64,000 bases of DNA. Origin: Vitis vinifera (lineage: Eukaryota; Streptophyta; Magnoliopsida; Vitales; Vitaceae). The translations under genes were made by a program, and so were the position numbers. The notes below the pieces were generated by a model. The model was not told where the DNA came from. It ran no database searches and saw only the letters and a program-made list of their open reading frames with translations. The stretch lies in NCBI RefSeq assembly GCF_030704535.1, contig NC_081820.1, forward strand, positions 22,953,001 to 23,017,000, read 5' to 3'. Positions 21,624-33,700 of this stretch are shown here, piece after piece (position 1 is the stretch's first letter; the number at the start of each line of letters is the position of its first letter).

Positions 21624-24479
21624 ATGGAGTTCAGCCTCTATCCCAGAAAATCTCACCTTTTTCGTTTTCATGTACATTCTTTTCTGTTTCTTTTTTTTTT
21701 TTTTTTTAATGGTTTTGTGACATGGGTTTTTTTATTTTTGCATTGTGGTTGATGGGTTTTGCTGATGAGGATTTGGTGTGATTTTTTTGTGTGTAGGTTT
21801 TGGTGGTGGTGGGACTACTGATGAGTAGTGTGAGAGGGGGAGGAAGTGAGGAGTATCGGGCAATAAACTGCCGGAAACACAGTGCGGTGCTGACGGACTT
21901 CGGAGCAAAAGGGGATGGGAAAACGATGAACACCAAGGCCTTCAAATCCGCCATTGCAAATCTCAGTCAGGTTGCAGGTGATGGAGGCGCACAGCTGATT
22001 GTGCCTCCTGGGAAGTGGCTGACTGGGAGCTTTAATCTCACAAGCCATTTCACTCTTTTTGTCCACAAGGATGCTGTTATTCTTGGCGCTCAGGTTTGAA
22101 TATCATTATTATTATTATTATTATTTTGAAAAATATTTTTATTTTCTAAAAATAATCTCTTTCATCATGATATGTAATGTAATATGGTTGAATGAAAAAA
22201 CCAACAGGATGAAGCAGCATACCCCCTTATTGAAATATTGCCATCATATGGAGCAGGAAGAGATGGAGGTGGAAGGCATGCCAGTCTCATTTTTGGAACA
22301 AATCTCACTGATGTCGTAATCACAGGTACTAATAACACTTTTAAGCCCATCACTTTTTTACACACATTTTCTATGGTCCATGGTCCATTTTTAATGGGGC
22401 TGTCCATCAGGTGGGAATGGCACCATCCATGGTCAGGGTCAATACTGGTGGGACAAGTTTCGAGCCGATAAATTGAAAGACACCAGACCCTACTTGATAG
22501 AGATCATGTACTCTGATCAGGTCCAGATTTCTAACCTTATTTTGATCGACTCTCCATCATGGAATGTTCATCCCACTTACAGCAGGTTTCCCCCTTTTTC
22601 TCTCTGTATTCATCATTTGGAATTTACATTTTGTCAGAGTCGTATTCATAGTCCCTTTTCTTATGTTTCTGGTACTTGTTGAACTCCAATTTGCAGCAAT
22701 GTGATAATTCAATGGCTCACAATCATTGCACCAGTGGGTTCTCCTAATACAGATGGAATAAACCCAGGTTTGCTTTTGCTTCCTCCCACAGGACTCTGGT
22801 TTTTGGATTAAAATCTTTGGATGGTTATCAAAATTGGTAATGGGGTTTTAGGTGTTGGGTTTTTCTGATGAAAATCTTGTGGTAGTTACTGTTTGGTTGG
22901 TGAGAAACAAAAATGTCATGTGAAAAGTAGTCAAAATGTGCTGTGACCAGTTTCATGAGAACAAAATTTCTAAAGTTTTCTTCTATATGGGGACAAAGTT
23001 TGATCCAATTGGCTAACATGACTTGAACCTGACATGTTCGTTTGTTTTTGGGTTACACCATATTTTAACCTGATTATTATCCATGTATTATTTAGATTGA
23101 CCTATGTCATAGTATGTGGCTCATATTAAGTGAAAGACATATGGAGAAAAAAAAAAGGGGCAAATGCCGGAGGAAAGCAGAGTGAAATGGAGCGGAGCGA
23201 CAACATTTACCATTCAAGCTTGTATCTTTATTGTTGTGGGCGAATGATAGGTCGGAGGGTGTTCATGGGTATTTTTGAAATTTCATTAACTGGGATTAGT
23301 ATAAATACCCTTTTATGTAACCCTAATTATATACATAGTGAAAGTTTTCTTCTCTGTTCTCGTGGACATAGGTAGTCTACCGAACCACGTTAAATCTGTG
23401 TGTTTTTATTCTTTGCATTTTCTTTAATTTTCACCATAAATCGTTGCACCTAAATCAACAACCTATTTAGTTAAAGTGTCTAAATTTTGAAACAATACGA
23501 AACACAAGCCACCAACGTGAATTGTGACCCCTACCATCATGTCCTCTATGCATACTCGCATTCAAGATGACCTCTTTTACCTTGCATCACCTTCTGCTTG
23601 ATCCATTTAAGTTTTTGAGTGTAGGAAATGCTCATCAATACACACTAATATGAAGAACTTTCATATTTCTACGGGAAGGTGTTGTTTCACTAATGTCCAC
23701 CATTAGTCTTGATTACTTCTTCATACTTATCACAGCTTAATCATAAACCATCTCATTGTGTAAGTCCATTTTCCGCCTCATGTTCTTCAGATTCAAGCAA
23801 AAACGTTCTAATTGAAGACTGCTTCATAGTCTCCGGGGATGACTGCATTGCAGTAAAGAGTGGCTGGGACCAGTATGGGATTAAGTTTGGAATGCCAACC
23901 GAGGATCTAATCATCAGAAGGCTCACCTGCATATCCCCTGACAGTGCCGTCATTGCTCTGGGCAGCGAGATGTCAGGTGGGATCAAGAATGTCCGAGCTG
24001 AAAACATTACAGCCATAGATTCTGAGTCTGGTGTGAGGATCAAATCAGGTGTGGGAAGGGGAGGATATGTGAAAGATATCTATGCCAGAGGAATGACCAT
24101 GAAGACCATGAAGTATGTCTTCTGGATGACAGGCGATTATGGACAACATCCAGACGATGGTTGGGATCCTAAAGCACTTCCTAAGATTGAAAATATCAAT
24201 TACAGAGACATGGTGGCTGAGAATGTGACCTATTCTGCAAGACTTGACGGAATTTCGGGCGATCCCTTCACTGGAATTTGCATATCAAATGTGAAAATTG
24301 GACTGACTGAAAAACCAAAGAAACTGCAATGGAACTGCACTAATGTTGAGGGAGTTTCAAGCCAAGTGACTCCTCCTTCATGTGATCTGCTGCACCCCTC
24401 TAAGAAGGTTTTCAATTGTCCGTTCCCAGAAGATAAGCTTCCCATTGAAGATGTTCAGATGAAGATTTGTTCAACCTAA
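21624..24479 (+). CDS. Polygalacturonase-like GH28 protein, copy C
   Basis: Same family and role as copy A. Exons: 21624-21671, 21797-22093, 22208-22325, 22411-22585, 22697-22767, 23791-24479; 465 residues. NTD at 230-232, SGDDC with Asp253-Asp254, RIK at 319-321; the GHG position reads GSEMSGG. Exon 1 is 16 codons instead of 10-11, because the splice donor corresponding to the sister genes is lost and the next GT, after CTTTTTCGTTTTCAT, is used; this is inferred from frame continuity. Exon 2 is shorter, lacking the residues after the hydrophobic segment found in A. The last exon ends early relative to B. Intron 5 (1,023 bp) contains repeat debris. Confidence 0.92.
23035..23460 (+). mobile_element. 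Possible LTR remnant in intron 5 of copy C
   Basis: The stretch ends with CTCGTGGACATAGGTAG, CCGAACCACGTTAAATCTGTG and a TTTTC-rich run to about 23460, a combination I associate with the 3' part of Copia-type LTRs in eudicots. The start near 23035 (TGTTCGTTTG) is a guess and no target duplication was identified. It is an old fragment with no coding part. Confidence 0.35.
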
Positions 24480-24742
24480 TGGTGGAACATACATTTCAAT
24501 CATGTTGGATCACAGAAAAAAGATAAATAAAAGGAAAGATTTTGCAAGTTTTATGTGAATCACCTACACCTTGCTTTGAGTTATTAAATGAATCGAATTT
24601 CCTGTCATTTTAAATTCTTGTCATTCGCATATCATCCAGATGAAATTATAGTTTAAACATCAAAATAAAATGATCAATGAATATTAATTACTGCTACATC
24701 TCTTGTGCAAGAAAATTCAATCTCTCCATCACTTCTGATGCA

Positions 24743-26863
24743 ATGGGGTTCTGCCTAAATCCCAGAAAATCTCATGTAATTCTTGTATTCATGTCCTGTT
24801 CTTCCTACTCATATGTCTCTATATTTCTTGAATTCGGACTTTTCTATTTTTGTTTTCATGTTTCTGGGTTTTGTGCATAAAAGTTTTCTGTGAGTTTCTG
24901 CAGGTTTTGGAGATGGTTTCAGGCATTTTGGAATAGGGTTTATTGAGTGTAAGAGTAGGAGAATGCCAAACTGCAAGAACTATGGCGTCTGTGGAGTATC
25001 CAGCAATAAATTGCCGAAACCACAGTGCAGTGGTGATGGAGTTTGGAGCAGCTGGGGATGGAAAAACATCAAACACCAAGGCCTTTAAAATCAGCAATTG
25101 ATCATCTCAGCAAGTTTGCAGATGTTGGTGGAGCTCACCTTATTGTGCCTCCTGGGAAATGGCTGACTGGGAGCTTCAATCTCACCAGCCATTTCACTCT
25201 CTATATCCATAAGGATGCCATTATTCTGGGATCTCTGTTTTGATTTTTCTTCTCTTTTTCCTCTCTTTCTTCTGGCAACTCCATGTTCATTTGGTCATTT
25301 TCCCGTTAACCCTAGTTCACATTGAGATCATTGCTGATCTTAGCCAATTTTTCCCTTGAAATTGGTCGCCTTCTATGTTTATTGATCTTTCTCGTTATCT
25401 GCAATGTAACATTTGAATGGATTAATCAACAGGATGAATCAGACTACCCCATTGTTAAAGCACTGCCTTCATATGGGGGCACTGCTGGAAGATTCAGCAG
25501 CCTCATTCTTGGAACAAACCTAACTGATGTAGTAATAACAGGTAATAACAGTAAGGCTATTATACATGTGTGCATGGGAACAAGTTTGTACACCATGTTG
25601 GCCAGTTCAGTGTCAATGGTTTCTTCATCAGGCGGTAATGGCACGACAAATGGTCAGGGTAAACCCTGGTGGGACAAATTCCATGAAAAAAGGTTGAATG
25701 CTACCCGACCCAACTTGATAGAGATCGTGTTCTCATATCAGGTCCAGATAACCCTACGTTAATCGACTCTCCATCATGGAATGTCCATCCCATTTACAGT
25801 AGGTTCAACCTTTACTCCAATCCCCAGACCAAATACTAAATATACCTTTGCATATTATCATTGCCCTGTTTCTCATATTTTTTGTGGCAATGATTGAACT
25901 TGGAAAAACTGCAGGAATGTAATAATTCAGGGGCTGACAATCATTGCACCAGTGACTGTCCCTAATACAGATGGAATAAACCCAGGTTTGTTTGCAATCA
26001 CAAGTATATGGATGGTTAGAGGATTCATGAGGGAAAGTGGGAAAGAAAATTTTCATGTGGAAAGGAGTTGGGAAAAAAATGATAATTTTTTCATCGTGAT
26101 TATTGCGGAATGTAGTCTATTTCCATCATTCCATGTTCACGTTCTTCAGATTCATGCACCAACATCAGAGTTGAAGACTGCTACATAGTCTCAGGAGACG
26201 ACAGCATTGCAGTAAAAAGTGCTTTAAATGAGAACGGAGTAAAATGTGGAATGCCAACAGAGGGCCTAATCATCAGAAGGCTTACCTGCATATCCCCTCA
26301 CAGTGCAGTAATAGCTCTAGGCAGAGAGATGGCAGGATCATGAATGTCAGAGCTGAAGACATCACTGCCATTGATTCCAATTCGGCATCAGGATCAAAAC
26401 AGGTCTAGAAAGGGGAGGTTATGTGAAAGACATCTATGTTAGGAGAATGACTATGAAGACAATGAGGTTTGCCTTCTGGATTATAGGCGATTACGGGCCA
26501 CCTCCAGCTCCTGGTCATGAAGGTCCTGTTATTGAAGGGATCAATTACAGAGACATGGTGGCTGATAATGTCACCTACCCTGCACAACTTCATGGAATTT
26601 CAGGCGGCCCTTTTACTGGATTTTGCATATCTAATGTCACTATTGGCTTGACTGAAGAATCAAGGAAACAGCAATGGGACTGTGATGAAGTTCAGGGTAT
26701 AACAAGCAGAGTGACTCCCCAGCCATGTGATCTTCTGTCTCCCTCGAAGGAGATCTTGAATTGTCCTTTCCCCAAAGATCTGCTGCCCATTGAAGATGTT
26801 AAGTTGAGGATCTGTTCCTACTGTGAAACTACATCTGGAATGGTAGCTAGGACCATACATTAA
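24743..26863 (+). pseudogene. Polygalacturonase-like GH28 pseudogene, copy D
   Basis: All six exons of the family can be traced in order: ATG at 24743, exon 2 about 24904-25233, exon 3 about 25433-25550, exon 4 about 25632-25801, exon 5 about 25916-25985, exon 6 about 26151-26863. It is broken in several places. Exon 2 has an in-frame stop soon after the hydrophobic segment (GILE then stop) and one extra base in AFK(I)SAID. The exon 2 donor reads CTCTGTTTTGA where its sisters have CTCAGGTTTGA. Exon 4 lost four bases in QISNLTLIDSP. Exon 6 has frame-disrupting deletions after GREMAG, and the catalytic SGDDC has become SGDDS. Its ends remain close to those of the intact copies, so inactivation is later than duplication. 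Confidence 0.9.
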
Positions 26864-27351
26864 CCATGTTGGCTCACAAAGAAAAAGGTGAATAAAATGA
26901 AAGTTTTTGAATGGCCTGCATGTCTCTCTGCCTCTTCATTGAACAGATTCAAAACATATGTCTAGGTAGACAAAGAACCCAGATCTCTGCTTCAGTTAAT
27001 ATTCCAGAAGCTGATTCACCTCCCTACTGTCTAGTTCTGGTTTAAGTTTAACTCAAAGAATGAGAATCAGGAAAATCAACAGACAAACATAACAATGAAT
27101 TCCCTTTGTAATGAAAATGACTTATAGATTGACAATGGACAAAACCAACTTGACTTCTATATGAATTCCCTTTATAAGGCCCTCTTTCTACATTATCTGG
27201 CTTTGATTGCTGCTGTTTTCCTCATTCTCTTGGAGGTGATCAAGCCAAGAAGTCTCTGTTCTTATCTGATGTCTCTGTGTCATATGAACAAACAAGAGTA
27301 TGATAAATTTGAAAGGTAGTGATACCTGATCAAATTTAGAAGCTATACTAC
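26864..27351. other. Spacer between copy D and the receptor-like kinase
   Basis: 3' flank of the pseudogene and the 3' untranslated part of the convergent kinase gene. A further small kinase exon could lie near 27230-27310, but nothing decisive is visible. Confidence 0.4.
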
Positions 27352-29207
27352 TTAGAAAAACAAACTGTTCTTACAGCAATGAGCTATGAACAGCGGGTCT
27401 CGCGGCTCGAGCATGTGGATAACATCTCCCATTTTAGGCCTGCTTTTGGCATCTGGATCAACACAACAAAGAGCGATCAAAAGAACCCGTTTGAGTTCGA
27501 TTGAATCAGGCATTTCAGGCAACTTAGGATCCACCACAAAGTCAAGTTTTCGGTCTGAAACCATGGACTTCACCCAGTCAACCAAACATACCTGAAACCA
27601 AGAATTCATTTTACTTCATGAAACAGGGGAACACAGATGAGAATGCAGCTCAACACTAAGTATAAAAAATTTAAGATCAGCGACCTCTGATTGGGGTTGC
27701 CCGTAATCTAGAGGGGTTCTACCAGAGATTATCTCCATGATAAGAACTCCAAAGCTATAGACATCACTCTTATCCGTCAAAATTCCAGTTGAAGCATACT
27801 CTGGTGCTAAATAACTACAAATCAATGTGAATTCTGTTACCAAAACAGCAGAAAATTTGAGAGAATCCTTGCAAGAAAAATGAACAAAAAATCACCCTGG
27901 TGTGTCTGCAACATGAGTTGTAGCCTGACTCCCCTCATCACCAATTAGCTTCAGGAAACCGAAATCGAATATTTTGGGATTCCATTGTTGATCAAGCAAA
28001 ATGTTGCTGGACTTTAAGTCTCTATGAATAGCATTTGGTTCTATATCTTCATGCAGGTATGCCAATCTGCAGAAATTTAACATCTTAGCATAAAACCCAT
28101 GGAAAAATAGAAAAATAGGCTTGGGTTTAAGGATCTAGTAACACACCCTTTTGCCGTTCCCATGATAATTTTCATCCTAATACTCCATGTTAGTGGGCTA
28201 ACTGACCCTGCATAAGCATGAAGCCATTGATGCAGATTCCCATTATCTGTATAATCATACACAAGCATCCTAGTAAACAGAAATAACAATGTTAAGGGTT
28301 TGAATATCTCGATTTTTTAATGCTAAGGAATCCGGTTTTCGGTATAGTTAATAAGAATTGTTACCTGTGATCTCCTTCAATGGAGTATCCAATCAACTTG
28401 ACCAGGTTCTTGTGAGTAGCATGCCCAATTGTCTCTATTTCCACCATAAACTCCTCATGATTTTCACTGATGATCATCCATAAATTTCATAAATAAACTT
28501 GGAATCAATGTTAAGAAGATAATCAAATTTTAATCTTATAGATTTCTATTCCAAAACCCATAAAAAAAAAAAATGACGCTAAAAGTTGCTGAAACATGAA
28601 CTAATCCTTTGGTCTGAGGCTATTTTCATCACTTCCCTTTCTTTTTCCTTACTTTTTCCCGAGAACCAAACTGAATCTAAATGTAATCATCAACTGGGTA
28701 CCTCTCAATCACCAAGTCTTTCACCGCGACTCGCCTGTTATCCAACAACATCCCGCTATAAACCACCCAGGAGTACCCGCTATCAATCACATTCTCATCA
28801 GAAAAACCATTGGTGATCACTTCAATTTCCTCGAGACTATACCACTTCCCCCACCCATGATCCAACGCCACACTCCTCACTCTGGATCCCACATCGGAAT
28901 CATAACTCTCAAGATCAGTCGTCCCACTAGCATGACTGCACCATTGGCCGGAACCATTCACCTCAACCCCTGACAACAGCCTCCTATCCATTTCTGTAGT
29001 TGCACTACACCTCGAAAGGACAGGCTTTTCAATGCAGAAATGGGCTGCATGGGACTTTTTCCTTTTATGGCAAATAAAGCAAAGAGAATAGAAGAGAATG
29101 GAGAAAAGAATGAAGGAGAGTACTAGGCAAATGGCAATCAAGATCCATAGTTGGAGGTTGAAGAGGTTGGGGAGTTTGTGGAAGAGGAATGAGAGATCCA
29201 AGGACAT
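27352..29207 (-). CDS. Receptor-like serine/threonine kinase, At1g01540/At4g01330 type
   Basis: Membrane-anchored kinase without a large ectodomain. Six exons: 29207-28702, 28466-28365, 28269-28147, 28066-27896, 27814-27685, 27591-27352; 423 residues. A transmembrane helix lies near residues 20-46. Kinase hallmarks: invariant Lys163 in [12 protein letters not shown] at 258-265, DFG at 278-280, [17 protein letters not shown]. The glycine loop is [13 protein letters not shown] (140-152), where relatives read VIGEGGYGVVYRG: two of three loop glycines are replaced. The activation loop is also unusual (HVADTPG for TRVMGTFG). An upstream Met at 29240 adds 11 residues; 29207 fits relatives better. 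The C-terminus is uncertain because a GTAAGA donor lies just before the stop. ATP binding may be weak, so activity is doubtful. Confidence 0.85.
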
Positions 29208-30724
29208 GTTTGAAGGAAAAAAAAAAAGATGGAAGTTCATGCAGATATGGAGACTGATGAGAAAGAGGATGGATTATGATTAGCAGATTTAATATGGAAA
29301 AACTAGTTTGATCAGGACTGGGATTGGGATTGAGAACAAGATTTGGTGGTGTTTGTTTTTTTGGTAGAATAGAAAAAGTTAAAATATTTAATTTTTTCTA
29401 TTAAACTAAAAGTAATCCGTTGACATTGTTAAAAGTAATCCATTTACGTTGTCTAATATAACTAAAGTAAATTTATTGATAACAAGTTCACTTTATTTAT
29501 GTTGGACGATGTCAATAAGTTACTTTTAACTATTCAGCCAAAAAACAAACACCACTCTAGAAGCCTTTTGAATAGTTCCAAATCTTTTGATTTACTTGTG
29601 ATTTTATTTAATTATCAATTAAAATGACAAGCATTTTAAGGATAAATATAAATATATGTGAGTTTTTTTTTTTTTTTTTTGTTGCCGGTACTATTAAAAG
29701 GTTAAAAAAAAATGCCTTGACATTTTCTTTTCCAATTAATGATTAAATATCGCCACTAAATTAAAAATCAAACAAAATTGTTATATCAAATTTAGTGTCT
29801 GTTTGGATTTTTTTTTTTTAAAAGAAAAAAAAATAGTATTTAAAATACAAAAACTCTTGGAGGATTGAGAATACAATGATTTTTTAAATGAATTAAAAAT
29901 TAAGGTATTAAATTTTTCTAGTACTTTAAATTAAAAAAATTAAAATAATTTTTAATGGTATAATATAAGTCCATACATTTTATTAGAATTTATACTTTTT
30001 ATATAGAAATTTTTATTTAAAAAAACAAAAAACAAAAAACAAAAATGAACACTTGGTTATTGAATGTTGCAATCTAAATTTAGACCTCCTAAGGCTATGA
30101 TATAGTCCTCTTAAACAATTAGTAAGGAAATAAAAATAGAGATAAATCATAATATCATGTTATAAAGAAGAACTTGAATCGGGAAAAGTGTGATTTTATA
30201 CATTCATATGAAAAAACCGCATAATAGAAACTCAAATTTGTAAAATACAAAATTCAAGCATCTATTTAACAATAATTAGCATTTCATATACTTTTAAGTC
30301 AAAAGCGCTACATTGCATAAGAATAAACTTTTTATTCTCATTTTTAATAACTCAAACTGAAAGTTTCCAAACATGTCCTAAAGCTAATTTTTAAATTATA
30401 AAAAATGTGAATAATGTTAAAACTACCCTATATAATAGCCTATTTAAAGGATAGTGAGTACATTAGTTAAGATTTTAGCTAAAAAAAAGAGAGGATCCGG
30501 TCTAATATATCATGGCTGTGATTAATTTCAACAACAATTTCCTTCTCATTGTACAGAACTACAGATATCCAAACAGGGTCTAATGGGCAGCCAAATAGGA
30601 CACGATGCAGTGAAGAGCCCAGAGAAATGGGCTGAGTGTCATGCTTCCTGGGCTCTGGACTCTGCACAAGGAAAAATTCAGCTGGTTGTTTGTCATGTCC
30701 AGATCTTCTCCACATGAATGGATT
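29208..30724. other. Spacer between the kinase and QCT, with a MITE
   Basis: The kinase 5' flank, a MITE at 29345-29558, then AT-rich DNA to about 30480. The last 250 bp are the probable 3' untranslated region of the glutaminyl cyclase gene. No other gene is seen. Confidence 0.4.
29345..29558. mobile_element. MITE, about 214 bp, with 28-bp terminal inverted repeats
   Basis: The left end GGTGGTGTTTGTTTTTTTGG is complementary to the right end CCAAAAAACAAACACCACT, and matching continues through AGAATAG/CTATTC. Inner sequences AGTAATCCGTTGACATTGTT and ATGTCAATAAGTTACTTTTA are also inverted copies, so the element folds almost completely. It has no coding capacity. It sits about 140 bp upstream of the kinase start. 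Confidence 0.75.
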
Positions 30725-33700
30725 TCATGTAAAGAATGGCATCCGAAGGCAAAGCTGCTCAATGACCCCATCTTGAAACCGTCTCTTCATTGGATGCACC
30801 TTGATTTCATAGAGCTTGGGCCACAATTTTCCTGTCACTGCAAACAACAGTTATATAATTTGCAACAAGAACACCAAAACCAAACCGTGAAACATGGATA
30901 ATGATGCCATTACATACAAGGTGGAAAATGGGAAATGGGAAATGAGTTATGGGCAGAGTGCTAAATGATGAAACTTCAAACACGAAAAACCAGTGTTGTT
31001 TGAAGATGAAATAGCAACAGGGGAAAAAGGAATTTGGGAGAGGAATTATGAAATGGCATAAGGGGTTGTACTAGAATTATACTGAAGGAAGCTTTTGGAG
31101 TGGAGTTACCACTAGCATAAAAGGGTTTGAAAGTATGCAAGATTGATAGTGTACTCTAATAAAAAATGAAGAAAATGTTTGATGAATAATTATCCTTCCA
31201 AAGAGTATTGCCATTTTTCTTCCAGAGCATGATCTTTTAGAAGTGTCCCACATGTTCACCATTAGAATAAAACAGGCTGCATATGATATAATGGTGATTA
31301 TTGTTTAGAAGGAGTTGAATGGAGCTTACCAAAAAGGCGGTTTTTCTCACTATCCCATGCTATGCCATTCAAAACATCAATGTCCTGGAAGACAGTGAAA
31401 TTCCTGTGTGAGTGAATAAGTGAAGGAGAAAGAAACAATGAATTCTTTAGTATCAGAGTGATTCTGTGGAGAGAGAGAAAGAGAAATGTGAAATGCAGCA
31501 TCTTTTACATTTCTTTCTTTTCTCTCATTCGTCCAACAGAACCAATCATCTGTTTAATTGCTTCACAAGCCAAGGCATTTCTCTATTAGGTCTCAATGCT
31601 ACAATTGTGCAAGGAAAATCAGTCTTAATTGCTTCACAAACTGCATTTACAAAAGGAAAAGCATTTTTCATAGGTTTCAATACTTACTCTTCTTCCAGCT
31701 GCTAACAATCCTTCCCTATTGAGGACGAAAAATGAAAAGTGAATTAACTGATTTAAGAAAAGTGAAAATAGCTTAACTGTCTCATAATTAATTTAATTAT
31801 AAGCAACTTGTTACAAAGAAAAATTGAAACATAAAGAAAAACCTTAAATTGTTTAGGAGAATCCATCCACGCACAGTGCCATCTTCATGTGATATTCTGG
31901 CAATGCAGTCAGTCTGCAAATTAACAATGCATTGACTTTAGAAGTGACTAAGGCTACAAAAGAACGTTTGTCAATGTAAGTTGTATCATCTAATGCAAAA
32001 ATTCAAATAGTCAAAACATTAGTAACAAAAATATTTAAACCGGTAACAAGATAACACAAGATCTCTTGTAATCCCCTTTTTTATAAACAGGACACCTGTA
32101 TCAATTAAGTGAGGCGCATTCAGTATAAACAAACAGGATTAAAAATGTCAATATTGCATACAGAGAGGGGTTCCATTTTTTTAAAAGAAAGGTTAACCAT
32201 GTCAAGGTCTTCACAGAGTAAAGTTGGTGTAATTTTTTAGCCCTTTTCTTAGAAAAGAGAAAAGAAGAGCCAATGACCTTTCAAGGCCAATGACTTTTCG
32301 AGGTCCACAATCTCATGTCATCAGAAGTAAAATTACAAGATGCAAAACAATATATACATATTTTCCCAAGGTTGATAATATGGGAAATAGCTTATGAAGT
32401 TGCTATTTCAGAAAAGCAGAAATTTTTTATATGTTATGGTCCATCACAACTTCACCATCCACTACTGAGAGTACACCAAAAAATACAAAACCCATAAATA
32501 TACTGCCAAAAGTTGGGAGAAACCTGCCAAACATTTGCCCAAATTTCGCCATCTACAAACTCTAGTTCATTGAGGTTGTGTACTTCATGACCTTTGTATT
32601 TGACAACATGTTCTCCTATGACTGCATTTGTAAATAAAAAAAAAAAAAATCATTTTAGATGCAATAAAAATGTAAAATGAAAAAAATAAAGCTAAATCAA
32701 CATATCATGGTGGGAAAAAGACCCACTGAAGGCCCTGTACCATTTACCTGAAGTAGCAAATGTACAATGTCTGTGATAACAGACATCACAAGTAATTTAA
32801 GAAATCTAACCAAAGCCCCCTCCATCCCAAAAGGAAAGAGAAAAAATTGTAGCCTCTACCTCAAAAATAAATTGTTAGAAAAAAGTACTGGAACTGAAAG
32901 AATTTGTATAAAAAAGACCTTTCATTGATTGAGGATCAATCTGATACAGTGTCGAAGTTCCATCACTTCCAAACAAAACTTCCCCATTAGTTGCCAGTCC
33001 CCAACCATCCCGCATATGATTAGTAAATGTCTCAAACTGCACTGAGAATAAAAGCATGAATGTCATAACAGATCTTGGCAAGCAACTAATTGGACTCTTC
33101 ACAAAGAATGCATCTTATTCCAAAAGAGCACACCAAGAAGAAACAAAATGTAAGCTATCAAAAGTGTGGCAAGAACACATCAATCATATCATAATGTCCA
33201 CGATATTTTGAGTAATAAGCATCAATGCTGAGACAATAAAACATCAGATATGATAATGGAGTTCTTTTTGGACAAAAAAATCTACAATATTGGAATAAGT
33301 AGAAGTCAGTTGTTGCTCTTTTTATGTTCCATAGTCCCTCTTAATTTAAATCATGAAAGAAACACACTGAGAAGTGACAACCATAACAAAAATAAATAAG
33401 TAGATTTTACAAGTAAATCAGATGAAGCACAAACTTTGCTTAAATCATTTCGGTCGTAAATGAAACCAGTTTTCTTCAACCAAGTTACTTGGAACAACCT
33501 ACAAAAGACACACAAGATTAGTACATTGGAATCAACAGTGAATTTGGATTTTCATTCCACTACATATTAGCACCATTATGAAGCCAAACAAACAAAATGC
33601 CATGCACAAGAATAAGGAACTGGCTCAATCTTACTGGAGGGAAAGCATAAACATTAAGTGTTAGTAGTTTAACACATACAAAAATTTATCCTGTTTCAAA

